From positions 86,466-150,465 of the forward strand of contig NZ_JAAQQR010000010.1 in assembly GCF_011742555.1 (NCBI RefSeq): 64,000 nt of DNA, written 5' to 3'. How positions within the stretch are numbered: the first letter of the stretch is position 1; each line of letters opens with the position of its first letter. Of this stretch, positions 28,358-37,351 are shown piece by piece. Under the pieces are notes generated by a model that was not told the DNA's origin, did not search any database, and worked only from the letters and a program-made list of their open reading frames with translations. Source of the stretch: Luteibacter jiangsuensis. Lineage in GTDB: Bacteria > Pseudomonadota > Gammaproteobacteria > Xanthomonadales > Rhodanobacteraceae. The position numbers and the translations under genes are program-made.

Positions 28358-29500
28358 TCATCCATTCCAGAGAATGTCGCGTGGCACGCGCGTGGCGTCC
28401 AGCGCGCCCGTGAGGGCCATGGTGACGCTCAGCTCGCGGCGGATGATGTCGATCGCCTGGGTGACGCCGGCTTCGCCGCCCGCCCCGAGGCCGTAGAGGA
28501 AGGCCTTGCCGATGAGGCCGGCGCGAGCGCCGAGGGCCAGTGCCTTGAGCAGGTCCTGGCCGCTCAGGATGCCGCTGTCGAACAGCACCTCGGTGCCGCC
28601 GGTCACGGCATCCACGATGGAAGGAAGGACGTCGATGCTCGCCGGTGCGCCATCCAGCTGTCGCCCTCCGTGGTTGGATACCACGATGGCGTCCACGCCG
28701 TGCGCGGCGGCCAGCTTCGCGTCCTCGGCATCCAGGATGCCCTTCACGATGAGCTTCCCCGGCCATAGCTCGCGAATCCAGGCCAGGTCGTCCCACGTGA
28801 TCGTGGGATCGAACTGGGCCGCGATCCACTGCGCGAGCGTGGTAAGGCTGTCGGCGCCCTTGATATGGCCGTCGAGGTTGCCGAACGAGCGACTGGGCGC
28901 GCGCAGGACGTTCCAGGCCCAACGCGGCTTGCTGGCGATGTCGAACAGATTGTGCAGCGTGACCTTGGGCGGCACCGACAGGCCATTCTTGATCTCGCGA
29001 TGGCGCTGCCCCTGCACGGTGAGATCGGCCGTGACCATCAGGGCCGAGCAGTCGGCGGCGCGTGCGCGCCGGATCAGCTCGCGGGTGAAACCGCGATCCC
29101 GCATCACGTACACCTGGAACCAGAAGGGCACGTCGGTCGCCGCGCGCACCTGCTCGATCGAGCAGATCGATACCGTGCTGAGGCAGAAGGGAATGCCGGC
29201 TTTCGCAGCCGCGCGCGCGCCGTGAATCTCGCCGCTTCCGTGCTGCAGTCCCGCCATGCCGGTGGGAGCGATGGCGAGCGGCATGCTCACGGGCTGGCCC
29301 ACGATGGTGGTGGCGAGCGAGCGATGGTCCACATTGCGCATCACTCGCTGGCGAAAGCGCAGGCGTTCGAATGCGCGGCGGTTCTCGCGCAAGGTGGTCT
29401 CGTCATAGGAGCCACGGTCCGCGTACTCGAAGAACGCCCGCGGCACGCGGCGACGCGCGAGTTCGCGCAGGTCGGCGATGTTTGTGACCGGCGCGGCCAT
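28358..29500 (-). CDS. lldD: FMN-dependent L-lactate dehydrogenase
   Basis: Oxidises L-lactate to pyruvate, passing electrons to quinones. The 380-residue protein starts NIADLRELARRRVPRAFFEYAD and has FMN contacts APTGMAGL and STVSICSIEQV, the catalytic His277 in VSNHGGRQLDG and the substrate Arg in the same motif. FDSGILSGQDLLKALALGA holds the FMN phosphate. It is the last gene of the fucose catabolic operon, 4 bases after the fuconate dehydratase stop. This fits well, because cleavage of 2,4-diketo-3-deoxy-L-fuconate yields L-lactate and pyruvate. Confidence 0.92.
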   Translation of the reverse strand: MAAPVTNIADLRELARRRVPRAFFEYADRGSYDETTLRENRRAFERLRFRQRVMRNVDHRSLATTIVGQPVSMPLAIAPTGMAGLQHGSGEIHGARAAAKAGIPFCLSTVSICSIEQVRAATDVPFWFQVYVMRDRGFTRELIRRARAADCSALMVTADLTVQGQRHREIKNGLSVPPKVTLHNLFDIASKPRWAWNVLRAPSRSFGNLDGHIKGADSLTTLAQWIAAQFDPTITWDDLAWIRELWPGKLIVKGILDAEDAKLAAAHGVDAIVVSNHGGRQLDGAPASIDVLPSIVDAVTGGTEVLFDSGILSGQDLLKALALGARAGLIGKAFLYGLGAGGEAGVTQAIDIIRRELSVTMALTGALDATRVPRDILWNG

Positions 29501-29504
29501 GTCG

Positions 29505-30824
29505 TCAGCCGTCGCTGGCCATGGGGATGCCCTGCCAGACAATGCCGCCTGGATACAGATGGTCGCGCACCGATACAGGGTGCATCTGCGCGGAGAATCC
29601 CGGCGCCGTGGGCGCCATGTAACGCCCGTTGACGATGCGTACCGGATCGACGAAGTGTTCGTGCAGGTGGTCCACGAACTCGATGGCACGATCCTCTTTC
29701 TTGCCCGTGATCGCCACGAAATCGGCCATGGCCAGATGCTGCACCAGTTCGCACAGGCCCACGCCGCCGGCATGCGGGAAGACGCGGACGCCGAACTCCG
29801 CGGCGAGGAGCAGGATGGCGAGGTTTTCGTTTACGCCGCCCACGCGCGCGGCGTCGATCTGCACGAGGTCCACCGCGCCGGCCTGGAACAGCTGCTTGAA
29901 CAGCACGCGGTTCTGGCCATGCTCGCCAGTGGAAATGGGCGTCGGCGCCACGCCCTGGCGAATGGCCGCGTGGCCCAGCACGTCGTCCGGGCTCGTCGGT
30001 TCCTCCACCCAGGCCAGGCCCACGCTTTCCAGCGGCTTCAGCCATTCGATAGCGCTGCCCACGTCCCAGCGCTGGTTGGCGTCGACGGCGATGGCGATAT
30101 CGGGTCCTACCGTGGCCCGGGCGAGCCGGCAGCGACGAATATCGTCTTCCAGCCGCAGGCCCACTTTCAGCTTGATGGTGCGGAATCCATCCGCAACCGC
30201 CTGGCGTGCCAGCCGCTGCATTTTCTCGTCGGAGTAGCCGAGCCAGCCGGGCGAGGTCGTGTAGGCCGGATAACCTTCGGCTTCCAGTTGCGCGATACGC
30301 GCGTGCTTGTGCGGTTCCGCCGCCCGCAGGATCTCGAGTGCGCGCTCGGGTGTGAGGGCATCCGTGAGGTAGCGGAAGTCGACCTGATCGACGATCTGTT
30401 CCGGCGTCATGTCGGCGATGAAGCGCCACAGCGGCTTGCCCGCACGGCGCGCCGCCAGATCCCACGCGGCATTGATCACCGCGCCGATGGCCATGTGCAT
30501 CACGCCTTTCTCGGGGCCCAGCCAGCGCAGCTGCGAGTCGCCGACGAGTTCCCGTGCGAAGTCGCCCAGGCGCTGTACCACGTCGTCGACATCCCGGCCG
30601 AGCACCATCGGTTCGAGGGCTGCCAGTGCGGCGGTCTGCACGTCGTTGCCGCGCCCGATGGTAAAGACGAGCCCGTAGCCGGCGAGGCCGTCCGGGCTGT
30701 CGGTGCGCATCACCACGTAGGCCGCGGAATAGTCAGGGTCCGGATTCATGGCATCCGAGCCGTCATGGTCGATCGACGTGGGGAAGCGCACGTCGAACGT
30801 GTCCAGCGCCGTGATCGTCACCAT
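29505..30824 (-). CDS. L-fuconate dehydratase
   Basis: Dehydrates L-fuconate to 2-keto-3-deoxy-L-fuconate. The 439-residue enolase-superfamily protein carries the mandelate-racemase-type active site: TIKLKVG with K218 and K220, metal ligands D248 (AVDANQRW), E274 ([10 protein letters not shown]) and E301 (ISTGEHGQN), and H351 ([11 protein letters not shown]). These numbers coincide with those I recall for the characterised X. campestris enzyme, which is strong support. The gene overlaps the upstream hydrolase by 7 bases and lies in a six-gene fucose operon. Confidence 0.96.
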   Translation of the reverse strand: MVTITALDTFDVRFPTSIDHDGSDAMNPDPDYSAAYVVMRTDSPDGLAGYGLVFTIGRGNDVQTAALAALEPMVLGRDVDDVVQRLGDFARELVGDSQLRWLGPEKGVMHMAIGAVINAAWDLAARRAGKPLWRFIADMTPEQIVDQVDFRYLTDALTPERALEILRAAEPHKHARIAQLEAEGYPAYTTSPGWLGYSDEKMQRLARQAVADGFRTIKLKVGLRLEDDIRRCRLARATVGPDIAIAVDANQRWDVGSAIEWLKPLESVGLAWVEEPTSPDDVLGHAAIRQGVAPTPISTGEHGQNRVLFKQLFQAGAVDLVQIDAARVGGVNENLAILLLAAEFGVRVFPHAGGVGLCELVQHLAMADFVAITGKKEDRAIEFVDHLHEHFVDPVRIVNGRYMAPTAPGFSAQMHPVSVRDHLYPGGIVWQGIPMASDG

Positions 30825-31678
30825 GCGCGCCTGTCTCCATGTGCCACCACGTCCTGGCGCTGCCTGCCCAGGCCTTCGATACCCAGCTCGATCACGTCGC
30901 CCGGCTTGAGGTACGTGGGCGGCTTCAATCCCAGGCCGACCCCCGCGGGAGTGCCGGTGCTGATGACGTCGCCGGGCATGAGGGTCATGTAGCGGCTGAT
31001 GTAGCTCACCAGTTGCGCCACGCCGAACACCATGGTTCGCGTGTTGCCGTTCTGGTAGCGATGTCCGTTCACCTCGAGCCAGAGGGAGAGATTCTGCGGA
31101 TCGGGTACTTCGTCGCGCGTGACCAGCCACGGGCCGATCGGGCCGAATGTGTCGCAGCTCTTGCCCTTCACCCACTGGCCACCGTGCTCGAGCTGGAACG
31201 CGCGCTCCGAGAGATCGTTGATGACGGCGTAGCCGGCAACGTGCTCCATGGCCTTCTCGACGGGGACGTCGCGGGCCACTTCGCCCACGATCACGCCCAG
31301 TTCCACTTCCCAGTCCGTTTTCACGGAATCGCGGGGAATCACCACGGTGTCGTTGGGCCCGCCGATGGCGGTGGTGGCCTTCATGAAGAGCACGGGCTGC
31401 TCGGGCACAGGTGCGCCGGTCTCGGCGGCGTGATCGGCGTAATTCATGCCCACGCAGAGCATCTTGCCGATGCCCGCCACCGGTGCGCCGAACCGCGGGT
31501 TCCCCGGTACCAGGGGCAAGCTCGCCGGATCGAGTTCGGCGAGGCGGCGCAGGCCGGCGTTGCCGATGGCTGCGCCGGCAAGGTCGTCGATGATGGCAGA
31601 CAGATCGCGGAGCCGGCCTTCGCCGTCGACGAGGCCGGGCTTTTCCTGGCCGGGTGCACCGTAGCGGGCGAGTTTCAT
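30818..31678 (-). CDS. 2,4-diketo-3-deoxy-L-fuconate hydrolase (FAH family)
   Basis: Expected to cleave 2,4-diketo-3-deoxy-L-fuconate to pyruvate and L-lactate. The 286-residue protein has a short N-terminal domain and the fumarylacetoacetate-hydrolase core (about 75-280): [35 protein letters not shown], the metal-binding [16 protein letters not shown] and [13 protein letters not shown], and [18 protein letters not shown]. It is the standard family member in this pathway. The start at 31678 lies 9 bases after the SDR stop. Confidence 0.92.
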   Translation of the reverse strand: MKLARYGAPGQEKPGLVDGEGRLRDLSAIIDDLAGAAIGNAGLRRLAELDPASLPLVPGNPRFGAPVAGIGKMLCVGMNYADHAAETGAPVPEQPVLFMKATTAIGGPNDTVVIPRDSVKTDWEVELGVIVGEVARDVPVEKAMEHVAGYAVINDLSERAFQLEHGGQWVKGKSCDTFGPIGPWLVTRDEVPDPQNLSLWLEVNGHRYQNGNTRTMVFGVAQLVSYISRYMTLMPGDVISTGTPAGVGLGLKPPTYLKPGDVIELGIEGLGRQRQDVVAHGDRRAW

Positions 31679-31687
31679 CGCATGTCC

Positions 31688-32434
31688 TCAGTTCGACCAG
31701 CCGCCGTCCACGACATGGACAGTGCCGGTGGTAAACGACGATTCGTCGGAGGCCAGATAGACGGCCAGTGCGGCGATTTCGCGCGGATCGCCCAGGCGTC
31801 CCATGGGCTGGCGGGCAGTGAAACCGCGCCACGCGGCCTCTTCGTCGCCGCCCATGGCACGGACGCGATCGGCGAGGGAAGGCGTCTTCACCGTGCCCGG
31901 ACAGATCGCATTGCAGCGGACACCGCGGGCCACGAAGTCGGCGGCGATGGATCGCGTGAGGCCGATGACGGCGGCCTTCGTGGCGCCGTAGGCAAAGCGG
32001 TTCGGGACGCCCTTGATGCTGGATGCCACGGAAGACATGTTCACGATGCTGCCGGCGCCGCGTTCGAGCATGCCCGGGAGCACGGCGCGGCACGTGTGGA
32101 ACATGCTGTCGACGTTGATGGCGAACGAGCGTCGCCAGCTCGCCTCGTCCGTGTCGAGGATGGTGCCGGCGTGCACGTAACCCGCGCAGTTGAACAGGAT
32201 GTCGATGGCGCCTGCGTCGGCGACGAGGGCGGCGATCGCCGCCGGGTCGGTGACGTCGAGAATCCGCGTGCTTGCCGATGCGCATTCCTCGCCCAGCGAT
32301 GTGAGGCTGGCCGCATCGATGTCCGTCGCGACCACCGTCGCGCCTTCGGCGGCGAAGGCGAGTGCCGTCGCGCGGCCTATGCCCGCGCCTGCCGCTGTGA
32401 TCAGGGCGCGCTTGCCTGTCAGCCGGCCGCTCAT
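31688..32434 (-). CDS. 2-keto-3-deoxy-L-fuconate dehydrogenase (SDR)
   Basis: Oxidises C4 of 2-keto-3-deoxy-L-fuconate with NAD+. The 248-residue classical short-chain dehydrogenase has an N-terminal nucleotide motif ([13 protein letters not shown], glycines 15-20), NCAG (82-85), Ser in VNMSSVASS and the Y149xxxK153 pair in [13 protein letters not shown]38 in TDIDAASL favours NAD over NADP. Position between the FAH hydrolase and the fuconolactonase supports the assigned step over other SDR activities. Confidence 0.9.
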   Translation of the reverse strand: MSGRLTGKRALITAAGAGIGRATALAFAAEGATVVATDIDAASLTSLGEECASASTRILDVTDPAAIAALVADAGAIDILFNCAGYVHAGTILDTDEASWRRSFAINVDSMFHTCRAVLPGMLERGAGSIVNMSSVASSIKGVPNRFAYGATKAAVIGLTRSIAADFVARGVRCNAICPGTVKTPSLADRVRAMGGDEEAAWRGFTARQPMGRLGDPREIAALAVYLASDESSFTTGTVHVVDGGWSN

Positions 32435-32480
32435 GGGTGTGGCCCGCAGGGAAGGGAAACCATGGGCGCGAACATGTGCG

Positions 32481-33338
32481 TCATCGCAAGATCCTCGAAG
32501 CGGCATGTGCCGGCGCGTGGCCGGCAAGGGAATAGACGGCGACGGCGTTGCCGCCAAAGACGGCGGCCTCCGCGAGCGGCGCATGGCGCTGCACGAAGGC
32601 GCGCGCACAGGATTGCCATGCGTCGTAAGTGGCGTGCGTGGTGAGCACCGGCCAGTCGCTGCCCCAGATGAGGCGATGGGGGCCGAACGCGTCGAACAGG
32701 TGTGCCACATAGGGTTCCAGCGCATCCGGTTCGGGTGCGGCGCCCGCTAATGTGAGCAGGCCGGAGAGCTTGCAGTACACATCGGGCATCTGCGCGAGCC
32801 GCGCCATCGACGTTGCCCACTCGGCAAAGCCACGGCCGGCGATATCCGGCTTTGCCGCATGGTCGATCACCGTGCGCAGGCCCGGATGTCGCGTCAGGCG
32901 TTCGGAGAGCGCCCGCAGGTGGCGGCTATCGACCAGCGCGTCGAATACGAGCTCGCGTTCCCGCACGTGCTCGAACGCGGCGTCGAGCGCCGGCAAGGCC
33001 AGCCATTGCGTATCCGGAATGTCCTGCACCATCGGCCGGATGCCGCACAGCAGGCCGCCGCCGTCCGCCACAAGCCAGTCCAGACGCGAGGCGACATCGA
33101 GCGCCTCCATGTCCACCCATCCCACGACCCCGAGCACACCGGGATCGTTGCGGGCGATGTCGAACAGGAAACGGGTCTCCCGCTCGTCGGGCGCAGCTTG
33201 CACGAGGATGCAGGGGTCGGGGTCGCCCGGAAAGTCGCCAGGCAGGAACGCGCGGCGAAGCGTCTCGGGGGCACTGCGCAGCCAGTCGTAGCGCAGCCGG
33301 GAAGGATCCCAATAGTGGCGATGCGCGTCGACGATCAC
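32481..33338 (-). CDS. L-fuconolactonase (amidohydrolase family)
   Basis: Hydrolyses L-fucono-lactone to L-fuconate. The 285-residue TIM-barrel protein (COG3618 amidohydrolase) starts (M)IVDAHRHYWDPSRLRYDWL with the metal-site HxH-like motif. It continues with VQAAPDERETRFLFDIAR, GIRPMVQDIPDTQWL and ends its barrel with LIWGSDWPVLTTHATY, where the Asp is catalytic. GTG 33338 is the start and overlaps the aldo-keto reductase stop (GTGA), so the two are translated together. Confidence 0.92.
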   Translation of the reverse strand: MIVDAHRHYWDPSRLRYDWLRSAPETLRRAFLPGDFPGDPDPCILVQAAPDERETRFLFDIARNDPGVLGVVGWVDMEALDVASRLDWLVADGGGLLCGIRPMVQDIPDTQWLALPALDAAFEHVRERELVFDALVDSRHLRALSERLTRHPGLRTVIDHAAKPDIAGRGFAEWATSMARLAQMPDVYCKLSGLLTLAGAAPEPDALEPYVAHLFDAFGPHRLIWGSDWPVLTTHATYDAWQSCARAFVQRHAPLAEAAVFGGNAVAVYSLAGHAPAHAASRILR

Positions 33339-34348
33339 GGCGTGGGCACCGTGGGATCGATCAGGCCTTCCTTGCGAAGCGCCGCCCAGGTCGCCGGCGG
33401 CACCGGCGCGCGCTGGCGGTGCAGCGCCGCGTCCACTTCGGCAACGGAGCGCAGGCCGCATACGACGGCGGATACGGCGGGGTGGGCGAGGGGAAACTGC
33501 AAGGCCGCCGCGCCAACTTCCGCGCCCGTGCGATGACAGATGTCGTAATAGCGCTGCGCGCGGGCGATCACCTCGGGGGAGGCCGGCGCATAGTTGTAGG
33601 TGGCACCGGGCCCCTCTTCGGCGCCGAGCAGGCCGGAGTTGTACGGCCCGGCAACAAGCACCGATACGCCCGTCGCGGCCGCGCGCTCCATCACGGCCTT
33701 GCTCGCGTCCTGCTCGAACAGCGTGTAGCGCCCGGCCAGCATGATGACGTCCAGCGGAAACCGCGGCATCACCTCGAGGCACACGGCTTCCTCGTTCACA
33801 CCAATGCCAATGGCGCCGACGAGTCCTTCCTCGCGCATGCGCGCCATTTCCGGAAGCGCCTCGTCCAGGGCCTGGGCCAGCACCTGCGGATGCCGGTCGC
33901 CATGCGTGAGCGCGCCGATGTCATGGAGGAAAAGCATGTCGACATGCTCGAGCCGCAGCCGGCGAAGACTTGCTTCCAGACTGCGCCGCACGCCCGCGCG
34001 GCTGTAGTCGAAGCGCGCGATGCGACCGTCGACGGCGAATCCGTCGTCCTGGCCGCGGCGACCCGCGGCATCTTCGATGATTCTTCCGACCTTGCTCGAG
34101 AGTGTGTAGCTCGCGCGCGGCAGCCCGGCAAGCACGTGTCCAAGTCGCGATTCGCTCAGCCCGAAACCGTAATAGGGCGCCGTATCGAAGTGGCGGATGC
34201 CGCCTTCCCAGGCATGACCGATCGCCCGCGCAGCTTCGGCCTCGTCCACCTCGCCATAGAGATTGCCCACCGGCGCTCCGCCGAACGCCAACGGCGACAG
34301 GGGCGTGCCGCGCGGTGGGGCTGATAGGCCGGCTTTCGACAACGACAT
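33335..34348 (-). CDS. L-fucose dehydrogenase (aldo-keto reductase)
   Basis: Oxidises L-fucose to the lactone, the entry reaction. The 337-residue aldo-keto reductase resembles the D-threo-aldose/L-fucose dehydrogenases of pseudomonads. Catalytic tetrad: D55 and Y60 in HFDTAPYYGFG, K86 in LSSKVGR, H142 in FLHDIGAL. The start at 34348 has AGGGAG upstream on the minus strand. It is the first gene of the minus-strand catabolic operon and is divergent from the TonB receptor. Confidence 0.9.
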   Translation of the reverse strand: MSLSKAGLSAPPRGTPLSPLAFGGAPVGNLYGEVDEAEAARAIGHAWEGGIRHFDTAPYYGFGLSESRLGHVLAGLPRASYTLSSKVGRIIEDAAGRRGQDDGFAVDGRIARFDYSRAGVRRSLEASLRRLRLEHVDMLFLHDIGALTHGDRHPQVLAQALDEALPEMARMREEGLVGAIGIGVNEEAVCLEVMPRFPLDVIMLAGRYTLFEQDASKAVMERAAATGVSVLVAGPYNSGLLGAEEGPGATYNYAPASPEVIARAQRYYDICHRTGAEVGAAALQFPLAHPAVSAVVCGLRSVAEVDAALHRQRAPVPPATWAALRKEGLIDPTVPTP

Positions 34349-34394
34349 CGAGGCTCCCTGGGATTGGCCGCTCGTCTCTGGCGACACTGACCAG

Positions 34395-34420
34395 ATATGG
34401 ATATTACGTTTATATGTGAA
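34395..34420. promoter_or_regulatory. Shared 26-bp regulatory motif, copy A
   Basis: Begins ATATGGATATTACG and ends TTTATATGTGAA. Twenty of 26 positions match 48543-48568 upstream of the GH20 operon; the common parts are ATATG, ATAT, CGTTTA and GTGAA. On the minus strand TTCACA-N17-TATCTG could serve as the promoter of the fucose operon, with the conserved bases lying in the spacer as an operator. The remaining intergenic DNA up to 34638 leads to the TonB receptor. Confidence 0.6.
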
Positions 34421-34638
34421 CTTGTCCAGCGGCAAGCGTCTCTCCCTCACGAAAATGCCCGGAGACTTGTTTTTTTTTCGCGCCGCGTCGCAACTTGAAT
34501 CGCCCGGAACATATCTGAATACTTCGTTCGCCAGTGAACATTGGCCGATTGGGCGGGGCAAATCACACACATACCAGCATGCGTCGACCGGCCGCGGTCG
34601 GGCGCGTGCTTCCGGGGCAGAGGTTGGGGAGACCATCG

Positions 34639-37332
34639 ATGAAGATCAGCAAGACCGTGCTTTGCGCGAGCATCCTGTATGCCCTCGCCGCAGTGACCCA
34701 TGCGCAGGATGCAGCGCCCGCCGGGGCGGACAAGCCGAAGACGGCGCAGGAAAAAGCCGCCGAAAAACAGGCGCAGCAGCTCCAGGAGATCACCGTCACC
34801 GGCTACCGGGGAAGCCTGGAGAAGGCCATCGACGTGAAGCGCAACGCGAACGCCGTGGTCGATGCCATCAGTGCGACCGACATCGGCAAGTTCCCCGACA
34901 CCAATGCCGCGGAGTCGCTGTCGCACCTCCCCGGCATCACTGTGGACCGCCAGTTCGGCGAGGGCGAGAAGATCAGCGTCAACGGCACCGATGCCGCCCT
35001 GAACCGTGTGCTCCTGAACGGCCAGACCATCGCGTCCGGCGACTGGGGCGGCAACCCCACCGACACCAGCGGCCGCACGTTCAATTACTCCCTGTTGTCG
35101 CCCGAGATCATCGGGTTGATGGAAGTGTACAAATCGCCTGAGGCCCGCATCGACGAGGGCAGCATCGGCGGTACCGTGATCATCCACACGCGCAAGCCGC
35201 TGGATCTGCCGGCCAACACCCTGCGCGGCTCGCTTGGCTACAACTACAACGACCGCTCGAAAGACGGCAATCCGCGGGGATCGGCCTTGTGGAGCTGGAA
35301 GAACGCCGATAGCACGTTCGGCTTCCTGACCAGCGTCACGCACGACAAGGAAGACCTCTCCCGTGCGGGCATCGAGTTCTTCGGTTACACCACGGGTGCC
35401 AACATCACGGGTAATCCCCGCGTGACCGGCGACCCGGACTATGCCAACGCGAAGATCCCTGTGGGCATCAACAGCGCGTACTTCCAGCAGGAGCGCGAGC
35501 GCAACGGCATCCAGTCCGCGTTGCAATGGCGTCCCGACGAAAAGAACGAGTTCAACCTGACGGGGCTCTACGTCAAGGGCAAGTACAACAACTTCAGCGA
35601 GTCGCGCTATGTCTGTCCGGGCTGCGGCGACCTCAACAAGCTGACGGACATCAACGTCAACAACGGCTACATCACGTCCGGTACCGTTTCGTCCACTACC
35701 GGTAACGGCCAGCCCTACGCCGAGCTGGACGCGAACTATCGCAAGACCGAGGTCTCCACCAAGAGCATCAACCTGCGCCACGACTTCAACGGCGACGCAT
35801 GGGTGTTCACCAGCCAGGTGGGCTACACCTCCGCCAGCGGCGGCAAGGATCCGGAATACCTGATGAAGTACCTGCTGCAGAATGGCGGTTACGACTTCTC
35901 GTACGACGGCCGCAATACGGGCGTGAACTATCAGAATGGTTCGGCGGCCAACTGGGGCCTGCCGGGTTCGCCCGCCAACTCGCCGCCGGGCGACACATCC
36001 TTGCCGGGCCAGAACCAGGCGGGCGGCATTTATTACGAAACCACGAAAGACCGCGAGCGCTACGCGCAGTTCGATGCCACCCGCGATCTGGAATGGGGCC
36101 CCATCAACCAGATCCAGATGGGCGTGAAGTACACCAACCATTTCAACGGCACCAACTCGCGCGGCAACCGCATCAACACCACCGATCCGGTATCGCTGCT
36201 CGACTTCGACCCGGGCAGCACGCCGGGTGGCCTGTTCGACGGCCTGCATGCGAGCGGCGACCTCACCGACTGGCCTACGGCCAGCAAGGGCGCCGTGGTG
36301 TCGTACCTCAATGGTCAGCCGCAGGGGCCGTACAACATCAACTACCCCGCGACGTTCGGCGTGGCCGAAGTGACCAAGGACGCCTACCTCCAGGTGAACT
36401 ACCAGGGCGGCCCGTGGCGCGGCAACGTGGGCGTTCGCTATGTCGACACGAAAGACACGTCCACCTATTACGTGAACAGCGACGGCGGCACTTACAACCG
36501 CGTCTCGGGCACCACGCATTATTACAAGCCGCTGCCGTCCTTCAACCTGGCCTACGATATCGACGACGACAAGGTCGCGCGCCTGTCGGTGGCCAAGGTC
36601 ATCGCCCGGCCGCGCTACGGCGACCTCGCCGGCGCCACATCCCTCAGCGGCGCCAGCACCGGCAACTTCACCGCCAGTGCCGGCAATCCCAACCTGAAGC
36701 CTTACCAGTCGACCAACTTCGACGTTTCGGCGGAGTGGTACTTCGCGCCGGCCAGCCTGCTTTCCGTGGAAGGCTTCGTGCGCAAGATCGACAGCTATAT
36801 CGTCACGACCACGTCGGAACGCACGATCACCGATCCGACGACAGGACAGACCAACCTGTACTCGGTGACGTCGCCGGTGAATGCGTCCAATGCCAAGGTG
36901 TCCGGCCTCTCGCTGATCTACCAGCAGGACCTCGGCTACGGCTTCGGCATCCAGACCAACTACACGTATAGCAAAGCCACCACCCATGCCGATGCCGCCG
37001 GCGACAAGCTCAACCTGCCGTACCTGTCGAAGAACACCATCAACATCATTCCGTACTACGAGCACGGCCCGTGGTCGGCCCGCATCAACTACAGCCGCCG
37101 CTCGCCGTACTTCACCCAGGTGGGCCGCCTGAACTCCAACGTGTTCGCCGATGCGTACAAGGAACTGGATCTCAGCGCCTCGTACCAGATCAACGCGTGG
37201 GCCGGCATCACGCTCAGTGCCACCAACCTTCTGGATTCCACGTACTACCAGTACGCCGACATCAAGTACGCTCCGATCGGCGAGTACAAGAGCGGCCGTA
37301 CCTATTCGGTCTCGATGAACTTCAAGCTTTAA
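34639..37332 (+). CDS. CarB-type TonB-dependent receptor for a fucosylated glycan
   Basis: Outer-membrane channel that imports oligosaccharides with TonB energy. The 897-residue protein has a signal peptide (MKISKTVLCASILYALAAVTHAQ), a TonB-box-like LQEITVTGYRGSLEKA, a plug (about 60-170: DIGKFPDTNAAESLSHLPGI, then VLLNGQTIASGD) and a beta-barrel ending in aromatic-alternating TYSVSMNFKL. The plug is of the carbohydrate-associated type common in Xanthomonas and Caulobacter. No N-terminal anti-sigma signalling domain is seen. It leads an operon with a GH29 fucosidase and a GH18-like protein, 19 bases upstream of the fucosidase. Confidence 0.93.
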   Translation: MKISKTVLCASILYALAAVTHAQDAAPAGADKPKTAQEKAAEKQAQQLQEITVTGYRGSLEKAIDVKRNANAVVDAISATDIGKFPDTNAAESLSHLPGITVDRQFGEGEKISVNGTDAALNRVLLNGQTIASGDWGGNPTDTSGRTFNYSLLSPEIIGLMEVYKSPEARIDEGSIGGTVIIHTRKPLDLPANTLRGSLGYNYNDRSKDGNPRGSALWSWKNADSTFGFLTSVTHDKEDLSRAGIEFFGYTTGANITGNPRVTGDPDYANAKIPVGINSAYFQQERERNGIQSALQWRPDEKNEFNLTGLYVKGKYNNFSESRYVCPGCGDLNKLTDINVNNGYITSGTVSSTTGNGQPYAELDANYRKTEVSTKSINLRHDFNGDAWVFTSQVGYTSASGGKDPEYLMKYLLQNGGYDFSYDGRNTGVNYQNGSAANWGLPGSPANSPPGDTSLPGQNQAGGIYYETTKDRERYAQFDATRDLEWGPINQIQMGVKYTNHFNGTNSRGNRINTTDPVSLLDFDPGSTPGGLFDGLHASGDLTDWPTASKGAVVSYLNGQPQGPYNINYPATFGVAEVTKDAYLQVNYQGGPWRGNVGVRYVDTKDTSTYYVNSDGGTYNRVSGTTHYYKPLPSFNLAYDIDDDKVARLSVAKVIARPRYGDLAGATSLSGASTGNFTASAGNPNLKPYQSTNFDVSAEWYFAPASLLSVEGFVRKIDSYIVTTTSERTITDPTTGQTNLYSVTSPVNASNAKVSGLSLIYQQDLGYGFGIQTNYTYSKATTHADAAGDKLNLPYLSKNTINIIPYYEHGPWSARINYSRRSPYFTQVGRLNSNVFADAYKELDLSASYQINAWAGITLSATNLLDSTYYQYADIKYAPIGEYKSGRTYSVSMNFKL

Positions 37333-37351
37333 GCCGAGGGGAGTGTTACCC

